Assembly (NCBI RefSeq): GCF_001426885.1
Contig: NZ_LMFP01000028.1
Span: forward strand, 1,220,174 to 1,284,173
Direction: 5' to 3'
DNA length: 64,000 nt
Source of the DNA: Pelomonas sp. Root1444
GTDB taxonomy: Bacteria; Pseudomonadota; Gammaproteobacteria; Burkholderiales; Burkholderiaceae_C
Each line of letters starts with the position of its first letter. The stretch's first letter is position 1. This document shows positions 36,471 to 44,018 of the stretch, piece after piece. The position numbers were made by a program, and so were the translations under genes. A model generated the notes under the pieces. It saw only the letters and a program-made list of their open reading frames with translations. It had not been told where the DNA came from and did no database searches.

Positions 36471-37281
36471 CGGGCGGGGCGGTGGCCGCAAGGGCAACTC
36501 GGGACGCGACCCGGGAGCGTTCATCGCGCTGCCATGGTCCGTGATGGACAGTCCCGCCTACCTGCGGCTGAGCCACACCGCACGGTCGCTGCTGTTGGAC
36601 ATCGCCCGCCAGTTCGTCTCCGACAACAATGGCCGATTGCTGTGCAGCCGCGCGCACCTGGCCCTTCGTGGCTGGAAATCGGCCGATGTCATCGACCGGG
36701 CCAAGCGCGAGCTAATGGATGCCGGGCTGATCCATCAGACGGTCCAAGGCCATCGACCAAACCGCGCGAGCTGGTTCGCCGTGACTTGGCAGACGCTCGA
36801 CCGGCACCCGGGGTATGACCCAGGTGCGGCGGCGACCTTCGTGCGCGGCGCATATCGCGTCCAGGCCCCGTCAAAAAACGCGGTCCTTAGTCCGTCTCAC
36901 GGAATAGGGAAGGCTTCCATAGGTCCGTCTCACGGAACAGAGACCCCCACCCCTTGTCCGTCTGACGGAACTATCAGCCCTGTTTTGACCCCTCTCCCTG
37001 TTCCGTCTGGCGGACACCATCTAGAGACACCATCTGCAGGTGAGTTCAACGCGGATGCTGAGCAAGGGGACAGGGCCGATGACGACAGCGACGGCGAGCC
37101 CGAGAACACCCGCGAGCGCGACGGCGAGATGGACGCGCGACTGTTTAACCCGGTGACGGGTGAGTTCGACCCCACGCCAGAACCTCGGCCCCAGTTGGCC
37201 AAGCAGACGGCCTGCGCGCTGGTGGCGGCCGGCCTGGGCGCCATCAAGAACCGGCGCAACAAGACTGCCCGCCACGAGTGA
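36463..37281 (+). CDS. Probable replication initiator with winged HTH
   Basis: A 272-aa protein. Residues about 20-115 (ALPWSVMDSPAYLRLSHTARSLL, then LALRGWKSADVIDRAKRELMDAGLI) form a winged-helix region like phage replication proteins of the lambda O kind. Residues 143-184 hold four x-P-S-x-G repeats encoded by palindromic DNA iterons. Then comes an acidic stretch (196-225) and a C-terminal helix. An initiator whose gene contains its own origin iterons is known for lambda O. Applying that here is inference. No helicase loader gene is recognised nearby. Confidence 0.65.
   Translation: MANGRGGGRKGNSGRDPGAFIALPWSVMDSPAYLRLSHTARSLLLDIARQFVSDNNGRLLCSRAHLALRGWKSADVIDRAKRELMDAGLIHQTVQGHRPNRASWFAVTWQTLDRHPGYDPGAAATFVRGAYRVQAPSKNAVLSPSHGIGKASIGPSHGTETPTPCPSDGTISPVLTPLPVPSGGHHLETPSAGEFNADAEQGDRADDDSDGEPENTRERDGEMDARLFNPVTGEFDPTPEPRPQLAKQTACALVAAGLGAIKNRRNKTARHE
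36891..37015. repeat. Four palindromic iterons inside the initiator gene
   Basis: TCCGTCTCACGGAA (36891-36904 and 36924-36937), TCCGTCTGACGGAA (36957-36970) and TCCGTCTGGCGGAC (37002-37015). The first three share the palindrome TCCGT-N3-ACGGA; in the fourth the right arm has one mismatch (GCGGA). Start-to-start spacing is 33, 33 and 45 bases. A candidate origin of replication. Confidence 0.7.
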
Positions 37282-37532
37282 GCCTGCAGATGCCCAAGAT
37301 CACAAAGGGCCCGCGAATCGATTGGTGCCCCGGCCCAGCGGCACTCGCCGCATTGGAGATTGGGGAAGAACTTTGTCCCGGGCGCAACCGGCAAAACTTG
37401 ATTGACCTTTTGGTCATCACCGGAGCGGCGGCCATCCTTGCACAGCCATGGCGGCCCCCGTCACTCCCGGCGGGCTCGCGTTACCGGTGGAAGCTCCCGA
37501 CCGACCTTGCCAGCAAGAAGCCGGGAAGCTGA
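37278..37532 (+). CDS. Hypothetical protein, 84 aa
   Basis: Starts at a GTG overlapping the initiator stop by 4 bases; an ATG 12 bases later is the alternative. MPKITKGPRIDWCPGPAALAALEIGEELCPGRNRQNLIDLLVITG shows a helical segment, with two Cys. No known motif is seen. Confidence 0.5.
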   Translation: MSLQMPKITKGPRIDWCPGPAALAALEIGEELCPGRNRQNLIDLLVITGAAAILAQPWRPPSLPAGSRYRWKLPTDLASKKPGS

Positions 37533-37621
37533 GGGGATGAGCGTCTACACGACCGCTATTTCACCGGGAATCTACTTTCCTTGATGCGCGTGCCGTTCAA
37601 TGACACCTAACGCCGACTGCT

Positions 37622-37822
37622 ATGAAGCCAACTTCTCCCACTGAAGATCGCGCCCAACTTCTCACGCCCCGTGAGGCTGCGCATCATCTGCTTGAGGAGG
37701 CCGCGCGCGCAGCAGTCCGCACCGGCGGAGCCCTCGGCCTGCGTCCCGTTCGCGTCGACGGTCGGCAGATGTATCGCCGGTCAGAAGTCGAGGGGTTCGC
37801 GCAGGCCACGCTTGCCGTATGA
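37622..37822 (+). CDS. Excisionase-like HTH protein, 66 aa
   Basis: LLTPREAAHHLLEEAARAAVRTGG followed by LRPVRVDGRQMYRRSEVEGFAQ gives the helix, turn, wing pattern of the MerR-like HTH_17 / excisionase group (residues about 14-60). With AlpA it gives the element two possible excision or gene-control factors. Assignment is by pattern only. Confidence 0.6.
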   Translation: MKPTSPTEDRAQLLTPREAAHHLLEEAARAAVRTGGALGLRPVRVDGRQMYRRSEVEGFAQATLAV

Positions 37823-37843
37823 CAACCACCACCTGGAGTCGAA

Positions 37844-38116
37844 ATGGACACTGAGCGAGTTGAAGAAACACTGAAGGTCATGGCCGAGACGGTCTCCGCG
37901 CATGGCGGCGCCGTCGCGATGCTGGAGGCCGCCGTGCTTGCCCTGCTCGAACACTTCGCCAGCAACAAGGACTTTGCTGGTCTCGCTGAACATCGCATCG
38001 AAGAGGCCTACGCCAGAAGCGTAGGTGGCGACTTGAACCCCGTCGCTCATGATGAGACAGCCAACATGCGAAGCCGCCTCTTGACGGCGCTCGGCACGTC
38101 GTTGAAGGGGGGCTGA
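37844..38116 (+). CDS. Hypothetical protein, 90 aa
   Basis: A mainly helical, acidic protein (MDTERVEETLKVMAETVSAHGG and LEHFASNKDFAGLAEHRIEEAY). No known domain. It is followed after one base by the ejection-like gene, so the two are probably co-expressed and might act together. Confidence 0.55.
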   Translation: MDTERVEETLKVMAETVSAHGGAVAMLEAAVLALLEHFASNKDFAGLAEHRIEEAYARSVGGDLNPVAHDETANMRSRLLTALGTSLKGG

Positions 38117-38117
38117 G

Positions 38118-38759
38118 ATGCCGTGGGGCGCCGCAATCATGGCAGTTGGCACTCTGGCGTCCAGCGCCGTTCAAAGCAGCGCAGCTAAAAAGGCTGTGAA
38201 CGCTCAGCAGGCCGCGACCGACACAGGGATGGCTGAGCAGCGCCGGCAATACGACCAGACCCGCGAGGACTTTGCTCCGTGGCGCGACGCTGGCAAGACG
38301 GCGTTGACGACGCTGGTCGAGGACATGGACAAACCGACTACGACGGCTGACGTCATGTCAGATCCTGGCTATCAGTTCGGCATGCAGCAGGGGCAGCGTG
38401 CGCTCGGTCAGCGCATCGCTGCGGGCGGCGGGCGCGTCTCAGGCGCTGCGCTCAAGGCCGCCACGCGCTTCGGCACTGACTACGCGTCGACCGGGTACAA
38501 CTCCGCCTACCAACGCAAGCAGGAGCGTTTGCGAAGGCTGGAGAACATCGCCGGACTTGGCCAGACGGCTACTGGCGGTACGGCTAGCGCTGGCACGTCC
38601 ACGACGAACGCGCTAACCAGCCTCATCACTTCTCAAGGTGACGCCAACGCGGGGTATCACGCCGCGCGAGGAGGTATCTGGGGCAACGCCATCAACCAGC
38701 TTGCGGCGATGGGTTCCCGATCACTCGGCGACGGGCCGGGCGGGGGCTATGGAGGGTGA
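38118..38759 (+). CDS. Phage DNA ejection/injection-like protein
   Basis: A 213-aa protein. An N-terminal hydrophobic segment (WGAAIMAVGTLASSAVQSSAA, residues 3-23) is followed by an Ala/Gln coiled stretch. Then comes DPGYQFGMQQGQRALGQRIAAGGGRVSGAALKAATRF (residues about 76-112), a pattern typical of the minor virion proteins ejected with DNA by podoviruses, and a Gly/Ser-rich tail. It is the only virion-type gene in the element. It may tag helper particles, help DNA transfer, or be a decayed remnant. These roles are inferred. Confidence 0.65.
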   Translation: MPWGAAIMAVGTLASSAVQSSAAKKAVNAQQAATDTGMAEQRRQYDQTREDFAPWRDAGKTALTTLVEDMDKPTTTADVMSDPGYQFGMQQGQRALGQRIAAGGGRVSGAALKAATRFGTDYASTGYNSAYQRKQERLRRLENIAGLGQTATGGTASAGTSTTNALTSLITSQGDANAGYHAARGGIWGNAINQLAAMGSRSLGDGPGGGYGG

Positions 38760-38834
38760 GAGCTGGCCCTCCTATGCCGTTCCGAGTTGATCAAACTTGC
38801 TTATTGATTTCGGTTTCAGTGAAGAAGCCTAGAC

Positions 38835-39434
38835 ATGGGCAAGGGCGGGAGTAGAAGCGGCGCAGGCCGGCCGGCGTCGCACGTCAAGGCTGAGCACTGC
38901 CGGCGCATTGAGGCGGGCCGATGGGCAAGGGAAGGCCTGTTCAGTCCGGGAAGGACCGGCACCTGGAGCTGGTGGAACGCGGACTCGGGCGAACGGACGG
39001 CGAGCATCGGCTATCGCGGCGAAGGCCAGGCGGTGGCGCTGAACTTCACCGTCGACGGCCGCTCGGTCCATCAGTTCATCGCTGAGCTGCAGACCGCCTG
39101 CAATTTCGGCGGCTCGCGCTCTTGGTTCGCCTGCCCTCGCTGCCGGCGCCGCGTGGGTGTGCTGTTCCTGCGCAGCGCCGCTGGCTTCATCTGCCGGCAC
39201 TGCGGCCGGGTGACCTACGGCAGCCAGAGCGACGACGAGGTCGGCAGAAGTTGGCGCAAACAGCAAAAGGCGGAGCGGCGCCTGGGCGGCGAAGGGTGGA
39301 TGCGACCCAAGGGGATGCACCAGACCACGCGAGACCGGCTGACGGCGATCATCATCGAGTGCGAGGAGCGGCGGGACAACGCCCTGGCGGCGTTCGTGGC
39401 CAAGCACTTCCCCGGCGGCCTGACGCGCTGGTGA
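38835..39434 (+). CDS. Zinc-ribbon phage-associated protein
   Basis: A 199-aa protein with a basic Gly-rich start (MGKGGSRSGAGRP). A zinc ribbon is at about 96-120 (CPRCRRRVGVLFL and ICRHCGRVTYGSQ), and a helical C-terminus follows. The CxxC...CxxC pattern with YGSQ is recurrent in phage and island proteins of unknown function. The start MGKGG follows the preceding gene by 75 bases. Confidence 0.6.
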   Translation: MGKGGSRSGAGRPASHVKAEHCRRIEAGRWAREGLFSPGRTGTWSWWNADSGERTASIGYRGEGQAVALNFTVDGRSVHQFIAELQTACNFGGSRSWFACPRCRRRVGVLFLRSAAGFICRHCGRVTYGSQSDDEVGRSWRKQQKAERRLGGEGWMRPKGMHQTTRDRLTAIIIECEERRDNALAAFVAKHFPGGLTRW

Positions 39435-39559
39435 GCCGCAAGCCTATTGCTGCGCAGTACGCGCGCGCGATGCGTGCCACATGACTAGTTCCGCAACAGT
39501 CGCAACGGCTGCAGGTTGTCAAAGCCCGCAATCCCCGCAGGGAGCCAGCCGGGTTGTCC

Positions 39560-39714
39560 GGAGTTTCCGACGGCGCATCGACTTGGCCTGACGCGTAGTG
39601 CGTAACGAGGCAGCGGCTACTGCCGAGCTGATGAGCTCGGGGAAAACCAGTTAAGCCACCACCTTAGAGCCTGTCAGGATATGCGACACAGAAACTTACA
39701 AGACAGGGTGGAAG
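39560..39714 (+). ncRNA. Structured intergenic segment, possible RNA or leader
   Basis: Between 39435 and 39714 no gene is seen. A perfect 7-bp hairpin, CCGAGCT-GATG-AGCTCGG (39623-39640), overlaps a GGCAG/CTGCC hairpin just before it, and ACGC/GCGT (about 39591-39603) forms a third. TGGC near 39584 and GCCA near 39655 could close the set. It ends 55 bases before the protease gene and may be its leader or a small RNA. No family is recognised. Confidence 0.35.
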
Positions 39715-40827
39715 ATGGAGCCGCGTCAAGCTGCAGAAGCGTTTAGCCAATGGGCCATGTTCGAGGGTCTTATGGGCTTCACTGGCTCACTTCCCGCGCC
39801 CCTTGCACCTGCCGTTGCGGCGCAGATTGATCCGGTAACCGATGCCGGAAAGAACGCGCTTCGTACGCGCCACGTCGTCACCGTTGGATTCAGCGATGGT
39901 GATCATGCGATTGACGTCTTTACCCGCAGAGCCTTGCCAGTTAGTCGAAAGCTGCGGGCTCTATTGCCGAATCGAATTGACGACGTGATGATTCGGTACA
40001 GGCAAGGTCATCAAACTCCGGTCGGAGGGGTCGAGCCCGCCGCACCGTTCGCAGGCCCTTCCTACACGATCCGCCACAGCCAGGTTCATGGCCGAGATGT
40101 ATTCGCCTGCGGGTCGTCGATCTCCGTAGGAAACGCCAGGGACGCGGGCACCCTCGGCTGCCTTGTCAGGGACGCAGCCGGGGAGATCTACGGTCTATCA
40201 AATAACCACGTTTCGGCGAGTTGCAGCCACGCTCCTATAGGGCTCCCGATCGTCGCTCCAGGCATCTTTGACGTCCTTCCAAACAGCTTGAACCCTTTCA
40301 CCTTGGGGCTACACGCGCGGGCGCTGCCCATGGTGCCGGGCACCGTGGACAACATCCAGGCGATGGATAACCGAGACGCGGCGCTTTTCAAGATCATCGA
40401 CGCTGACGTGGTGACATCCTGGCAAGGGACCGCCTATGACACTCCAGCCACCTGGCAAATGCCAGTAGGAGGCATGAACGTCGAGAAGGTCGGGCGAACG
40501 ACCGGTCACACCCGGGGTGTTGTTGTCTCTCAGCTCAACGGAGCTTTTCCCGTGGCGTACTCAGCACCGTTGTACAACTTCACCGGGAGTGTGTACTTCG
40601 ACCCGGTGTTCGCTGTCGTGGGACTGGGGGAACTGTTTTCCGATAGCGGCGACTCGGGATCGCTGGTCACAACGGTCGACGTTGCCGGGAACCGTCATGC
40701 GGTGGGCATCGTTATTGCCGGGCTAAACGACGCAAGCGCCCCGGGTGGTAAATTGACGCTGATTCTTCCCATTGGTCCGACTCTCGACGCCCTGGGCGCA
40801 CAACTAGTGTCAGGACTCAACGCATGA
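39715..40827 (+). CDS. Trypsin-like serine protease (Nal1-like), cargo
   Basis: A 370-aa protein without signal peptide. The chymotrypsin-fold domain (about 125-365) has a full triad: H165 in LSNNHV, D221 in NRDAALFK and S314 in SGDSGS. EKVGRTTGHTRG (about 257-268) is typical of bacterial Nal1-like peptidases. The N-terminal part (about 50-97, HVVTVGFSDGDHAIDVF and onward) is a small separate domain resembling the downstream 74-aa protein. It is near the distal end of the element, in less GC-rich DNA, and overlaps that gene by 4 bases. Substrate and trigger are unknown. Confidence 0.8.
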   Translation: MEPRQAAEAFSQWAMFEGLMGFTGSLPAPLAPAVAAQIDPVTDAGKNALRTRHVVTVGFSDGDHAIDVFTRRALPVSRKLRALLPNRIDDVMIRYRQGHQTPVGGVEPAAPFAGPSYTIRHSQVHGRDVFACGSSISVGNARDAGTLGCLVRDAAGEIYGLSNNHVSASCSHAPIGLPIVAPGIFDVLPNSLNPFTLGLHARALPMVPGTVDNIQAMDNRDAALFKIIDADVVTSWQGTAYDTPATWQMPVGGMNVEKVGRTTGHTRGVVVSQLNGAFPVAYSAPLYNFTGSVYFDPVFAVVGLGELFSDSGDSGSLVTTVDVAGNRHAVGIVIAGLNDASAPGGKLTLILPIGPTLDALGAQLVSGLNA

Positions 40828-41048
40828 ACATCTCTGTCGAGGATGCTGCACGGCATCTACAGAAGCGGTTCTCGGATGCGCCAGGGCTGGTCAACACCAT
40901 GGCGTTCTTTGACGCGTCCGGACCTTTCATTCGGGTTCTTGTCGATCCTTCGTATTGGCGTGCCGCCGGGACGGTGCCGCGGCAGTTTGAGGGCTACCGA
41001 GTCGTGACAGAGCGTCGCGCCATCGGTGTGGCTGACCGACTGCACTGA
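40824..41048 (+). CDS. 74-aa partner of the protease
   Basis: MNISVEDAARHLQKRFSDAP opens with a helix; then VNTMAFFDASGPFIRVLVDP and FEGYRVVTERRAIGV give two beta strands around a loop. Residues 23-66 align by eye with residues 54-97 of the protease (V-x-T-x-x-F-x-D near the start, I-x-V, then P and V). It overlaps the protease stop (ATGA), so the two are made together. It could be an inhibitor, a detached prodomain or a sensor; all are inference. Confidence 0.65.
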   Translation: MNISVEDAARHLQKRFSDAPGLVNTMAFFDASGPFIRVLVDPSYWRAAGTVPRQFEGYRVVTERRAIGVADRLH

Positions 41049-41076
41049 TACGACTACAGCCCACCGCTGCTTCGCC

Positions 41077-41096
41077 GGGGGAACAAATGGGGGAAC
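41077..41096. repeat. GGGGGAAC repeats, candidate integrase arm sites (right)
   Basis: Two direct copies, 41077-41084 and 41089-41096, start-to-start 12 bases, 60-80 bases inside attR. They match the left-end set. Confidence 0.6.
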
Positions 41097-41155
41097 GAAC
41101 CTCAACCCCTGTTAGCCAAAGCTAGCATCCATGCGGCCTACAGCCCGATTCATGG

Positions 41156-41175
41156 TTCCCGCCGGAGGACCATCT
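41156..41175 (+). repeat. attR core repeat
   Basis: A copy of the tRNA-Arg 3' end (32120-32140) lacking one G. The remainder of the tRNA is absent, so this is a partial duplicate made on integration. Confidence 0.75.
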
Positions 41176-41390
41176 GGGCGCTTTTCCAAGACACGTCTGA
41201 CCGTCGCGAGCGACGCAGTCCTACGTACCGCCCATCGTCGCCGGCTTAAATTTCTTCCCGGGCGCAGGCCTCAGCAAACTTCAGGAACAGCATCGACGCG
41301 CAAGCGCGCTTGATGTCCGCATCGACCCAGTGCGTCGACGCCTTCTGGACGAGTCTGAGATCTGCGCCTTTCTTTCTGTGACGGACGGCT

Positions 41391-42857
41391 TCACAGCTGC
41401 CCTTGGCACACGTACTTCAGGTGCATGTAGTCGTCCAGGCCGTGCACCGAGCCCTCGCGCCCGTAGCCTGATTCCTTGACGCCGCCGAAGGGCGCAGCCT
41501 CGGCGGCGAGCGCGCCTTCGTTGACGCCCACCAGGCCGGTCTGCAAGGCCTCGGCCATGCGCCAGATGCGCCGCACGTCGGTGGCATAGAAATAGCCTGC
41601 CAGGCCGAAGGGCGTGTCGTTCGCCGCGCGGACCACATCGGTTTCGGTCTCGAAGCGCGCGATGGCGACGAGCGGCCCGAAGGTTTCCTCGCAGGCGCAG
41701 GCCATGGCGCCGTCGGCACCGATGAGCAGCGTCGGCGCGAAGTAGTTCGGGCCGAGGGCGGGCAGCCTTGCGCCGCCGACCAACTTGGTCGCGCCGCGCG
41801 CGACGGCGTCCTGCACATGGCGCTCGATCTTCTCGACGGCCCTGGCATTGATCATCGGCCCGATCTGCGAGACCGGGTCGCTGGCCGGGCCGACCTTCAG
41901 GGCCGCGATGCGGGCTGCCAGCTTCTCGACGAAGGCATCGTGCACCCGCGATTGCACGAACACGCGGTTCGGGCTCACGCAGGTCTGCCCGCCATTGCGG
42001 AACTTGGCCACCATCAGGCCGTCGACAGCGGCGTCAAGGTCGGCGTCCTCGAAGACGATGAAGGGCGCGTTGCCACCCAGCTCCAGCGAGAGCCGCTTGA
42101 GCGTGTCGGCGGCGCGGCGCGCCAGATGCTTGCCCACGGGCGTAGAGCCGGTGAAGGTGATCTTGCGCACGCGGGGGTCGTCGAGCCAGACGTCGACAAC
42201 CTCGGGCGTGCGTTCACGCGAAGCGGTCACGATGTTCAGCACGCCCGCCGGGACGCCGGCCTCCTCCGCCAGCTTGACCAGCGCCAGCGAGGTCAGCGGC
42301 GTGTCCTCGGCCGGCTTGCAGACCACGGTGCAGCCGGCAGCCAGCGCGGGGGCGATCTTGCGGGCGATCATCGCCGCGGGGAAGTTCCAGGGCGTGATCG
42401 CGGCGACCACGCCGACCGGCTCCTTCAGCGCGAACATGCGGCGCCCCGGCACCGGGGCGGGGATGACCTCACCGTTGGCGCGCGTCGCCTCCTCGGCGAA
42501 CCACTCGACATAGCTTGCCGCGTAGGCCACCTCGCCGCGACCCTCGGCGAGCGGCTTGCCCTGCTCGCGCGAGATCAGCCGGCCGAGGTCTTCCTGGTGG
42601 GCCAGGATCAGGTCGTTCCACCGCTTGAGGATCAGAGCGCGCTGCTTGGCCGGTACGGCGCGCCATGTGGCAAAGGCAGCGTGCGCGGCGTCGACGGCCG
42701 CGCGCGCATCAGCGGCGCCACTGTCGGGCACGGTCGCGAACACGACATCGGTGGCCGGGTCGTTGACGTTGAAGCGCCGGCCGTCGCTGGCGTCGCACCA
42801 GGCGCCGATCAGGTTGCGTCCGGGCAGGAGGTCATCGCGTTGCAAGGTGAGGGACAT
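41391..42857 (-). CDS. NAD(P)-dependent succinate-semialdehyde-type dehydrogenase
   Basis: A 488-aa aldehyde dehydrogenase of the GabD group. Motifs: TPWNFPAAMIARKIAPALAAG (about 150-170), FTGSTPVGKHLA (about 227), catalytic Glu in LELGGNAPF (about 255) and catalytic Cys in GGQTCVSPNRV (about 288). It oxidises a short aldehyde to the acid with NAD(P). It is the last gene of the minus-strand catabolic run and may handle the aldehyde made by the flavoprotein or aminotransferase. Exact substrate is not readable. Confidence 0.9.
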   Translation of the reverse strand: MSLTLQRDDLLPGRNLIGAWCDASDGRRFNVNDPATDVVFATVPDSGAADARAAVDAAHAAFATWRAVPAKQRALILKRWNDLILAHQEDLGRLISREQGKPLAEGRGEVAYAASYVEWFAEEATRANGEVIPAPVPGRRMFALKEPVGVVAAITPWNFPAAMIARKIAPALAAGCTVVCKPAEDTPLTSLALVKLAEEAGVPAGVLNIVTASRERTPEVVDVWLDDPRVRKITFTGSTPVGKHLARRAADTLKRLSLELGGNAPFIVFEDADLDAAVDGLMVAKFRNGGQTCVSPNRVFVQSRVHDAFVEKLAARIAALKVGPASDPVSQIGPMINARAVEKIERHVQDAVARGATKLVGGARLPALGPNYFAPTLLIGADGAMACACEETFGPLVAIARFETETDVVRAANDTPFGLAGYFYATDVRRIWRMAEALQTGLVGVNEGALAAEAAPFGGVKESGYGREGSVHGLDDYMHLKYVCQGQL

Positions 42858-42907
42858 GGCGGTGGGCTGCGGGTTGGATGGGGTGGATGCGATCGTCTCG
42901 AACGGTT

Positions 42908-43999
42908 TCAGCCGGCCTCGACGAGTCCGGCGATGGCCTGGCCGAGCGCCGTGGTCGACGCGTTGCCGCCAAGGTCCGGCGTGCGCGGGCCTTGCGCCAG
43001 CACCGTCTCGATGGCCTTGACGATGGCGTCGTGCGCGGCACGGCCGGCGCCCTGCCCTTCGGTGAGGAAGTCCAGCATCAGCGCGCCGGACCAGATCATG
43101 GCGATCGGGTTGGCGATGTTCTTGCCGTAGATGTCCGGCGCCGACCCGTGCACCGGCTCGAACAGCGACGGGAACTTGCGCTCGGGGTTGAGGTTGGCCG
43201 ACGGCGCCAGGCCGATCGTGCCGGTGGTGGCCGGCCCGAGGTCGGACAGGATGTCGCCGAACAGGTTGCTGGCCACCACGACGTCGAAGCGCTGCGGCTG
43301 CAGCACGAAGCGCGCGCTCAGGATGTCGATGTGCTGCTTGTCCAGGCTCACGTCCGGGAAGTCGCGGCCCACCGCGTCGGCGCGGCCGTCCCACCACGGC
43401 ATGCTGATCGCGATGCCGTTGCTCTTGGTGGCCAGCGTCAGGTGCTTGCGCGGGCGGGAGCGCGCCGCCTCGAAGGCGAAGCGCAGCACACGGTCGGCGC
43501 CGTGGCGAGAGAACACGGACTCCTGGATGACGATCTCGCGGTCGGTGCCCTCGTACATCACGCCGCCGAGCGCGGTGTACTCGCCCTCGGTGTTCTCGCG
43601 CACGACGAGATAGTCGATGTCGCCCGGCTTGCGGCCGGCCAGCGGGCACGGCACGCCTTCGAACAGGCGCACGGGACGCAGGTTGATGTACTGGTCGAAC
43701 TGGCGCCGGAACTTCAGCAGCGAACCCCACAGCGAGACGTGGTCGGGCACGGTCGCCGGCCAGCCGACCGCGCCGAAGAAGATCGCGTCCACGCCGCTGA
43801 GCTGCTCTTTCCAGTCGTCCGGCATCATCTGGCCGTGCTGCGCGTGCCAGTCGCAGCTGGCCCACGGGATCTCGCGCACGTCCAATGCCAGGCCGAAGCG
43901 CCTGGCGGCGGCATGCAGCACGCGCAGCCCTTCGGGCATCACTTCCTTGCCGATGCCATCGCCGGGAATGGCGGCGATGCGAAAAGTCGGGGTCGTCAT
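42908..43999 (-). CDS. Tartrate dehydrogenase/decarboxylase-like (beta-decarboxylating DH)
   Basis: A 363-aa member of the isocitrate/isopropylmalate/tartrate dehydrogenase family. IAAIPGDGIGKEVMPEGL at the start, VRENTEGEYTALGG (about 130), DVVVASNLFGDILSDLG (about 225) and EPVHGSAPDIYGKNIANP (about 270) are the family landmarks for substrate, metal and NAD binding. The N-terminus and length fit tartrate dehydrogenase (D-malate type). The ATG at 43999 was chosen over an upstream in-frame start. It lies 20 bases after the ABC ATPase gene. Confidence 0.88.
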   Translation of the reverse strand: MTTPTFRIAAIPGDGIGKEVMPEGLRVLHAAARRFGLALDVREIPWASCDWHAQHGQMMPDDWKEQLSGVDAIFFGAVGWPATVPDHVSLWGSLLKFRRQFDQYINLRPVRLFEGVPCPLAGRKPGDIDYLVVRENTEGEYTALGGVMYEGTDREIVIQESVFSRHGADRVLRFAFEAARSRPRKHLTLATKSNGIAISMPWWDGRADAVGRDFPDVSLDKQHIDILSARFVLQPQRFDVVVASNLFGDILSDLGPATTGTIGLAPSANLNPERKFPSLFEPVHGSAPDIYGKNIANPIAMIWSGALMLDFLTEGQGAGRAAHDAIVKAIETVLAQGPRTPDLGGNASTTALGQAIAGLVEAG

Positions 44000-44018
44000 G
44001 GGGTCTCCTGGTGAGGTG

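Larger units (their letters stand above)
41049..41390. other. 342-base non-coding end of element and flank
   Basis: Holds two GGGGGAAC copies, the attR repeat and a copy of half of the tRNA terminator. Beyond attR, short protein-like readings exist on both strands (41198-41390 plus, 41246-41400 minus) without a start codon, possibly the remnant of a disrupted gene. No intact gene is seen. Confidence 0.55.

Noticed and set aside
36891-36970. TCCGTCT repeats as Neisseria-type DNA uptake sequences
   Set aside because: The uptake sequence is GCCGTCTGAA and would be spread over the genome. Here the copies are palindromic, clustered and spaced, as iterons are.
36891-37015. Short CRISPR array
   Set aside because: Repeats are only 13-14 bases, palindromic, with coding spacers of 19-31 bases in frame, and no cas genes are present. 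No CRISPR array was seen in the window.
34296-37610. Repeated TGACACCTA at 34298-34306 and 37601-37609 as regulator boxes
   Set aside because: Only nine bases are shared and the flanks differ; two copies over 3 kb are not enough to claim a site.
39623-39650. CUGAUGAG ... GAAA segment resembling a hammerhead ribozyme core
   Set aside because: Between the two motifs there is no complementary stem II, and no stem III partner or UH cleavage site lies in place. The simple CCGAGCT/AGCTCGG hairpin explains the sequence better.
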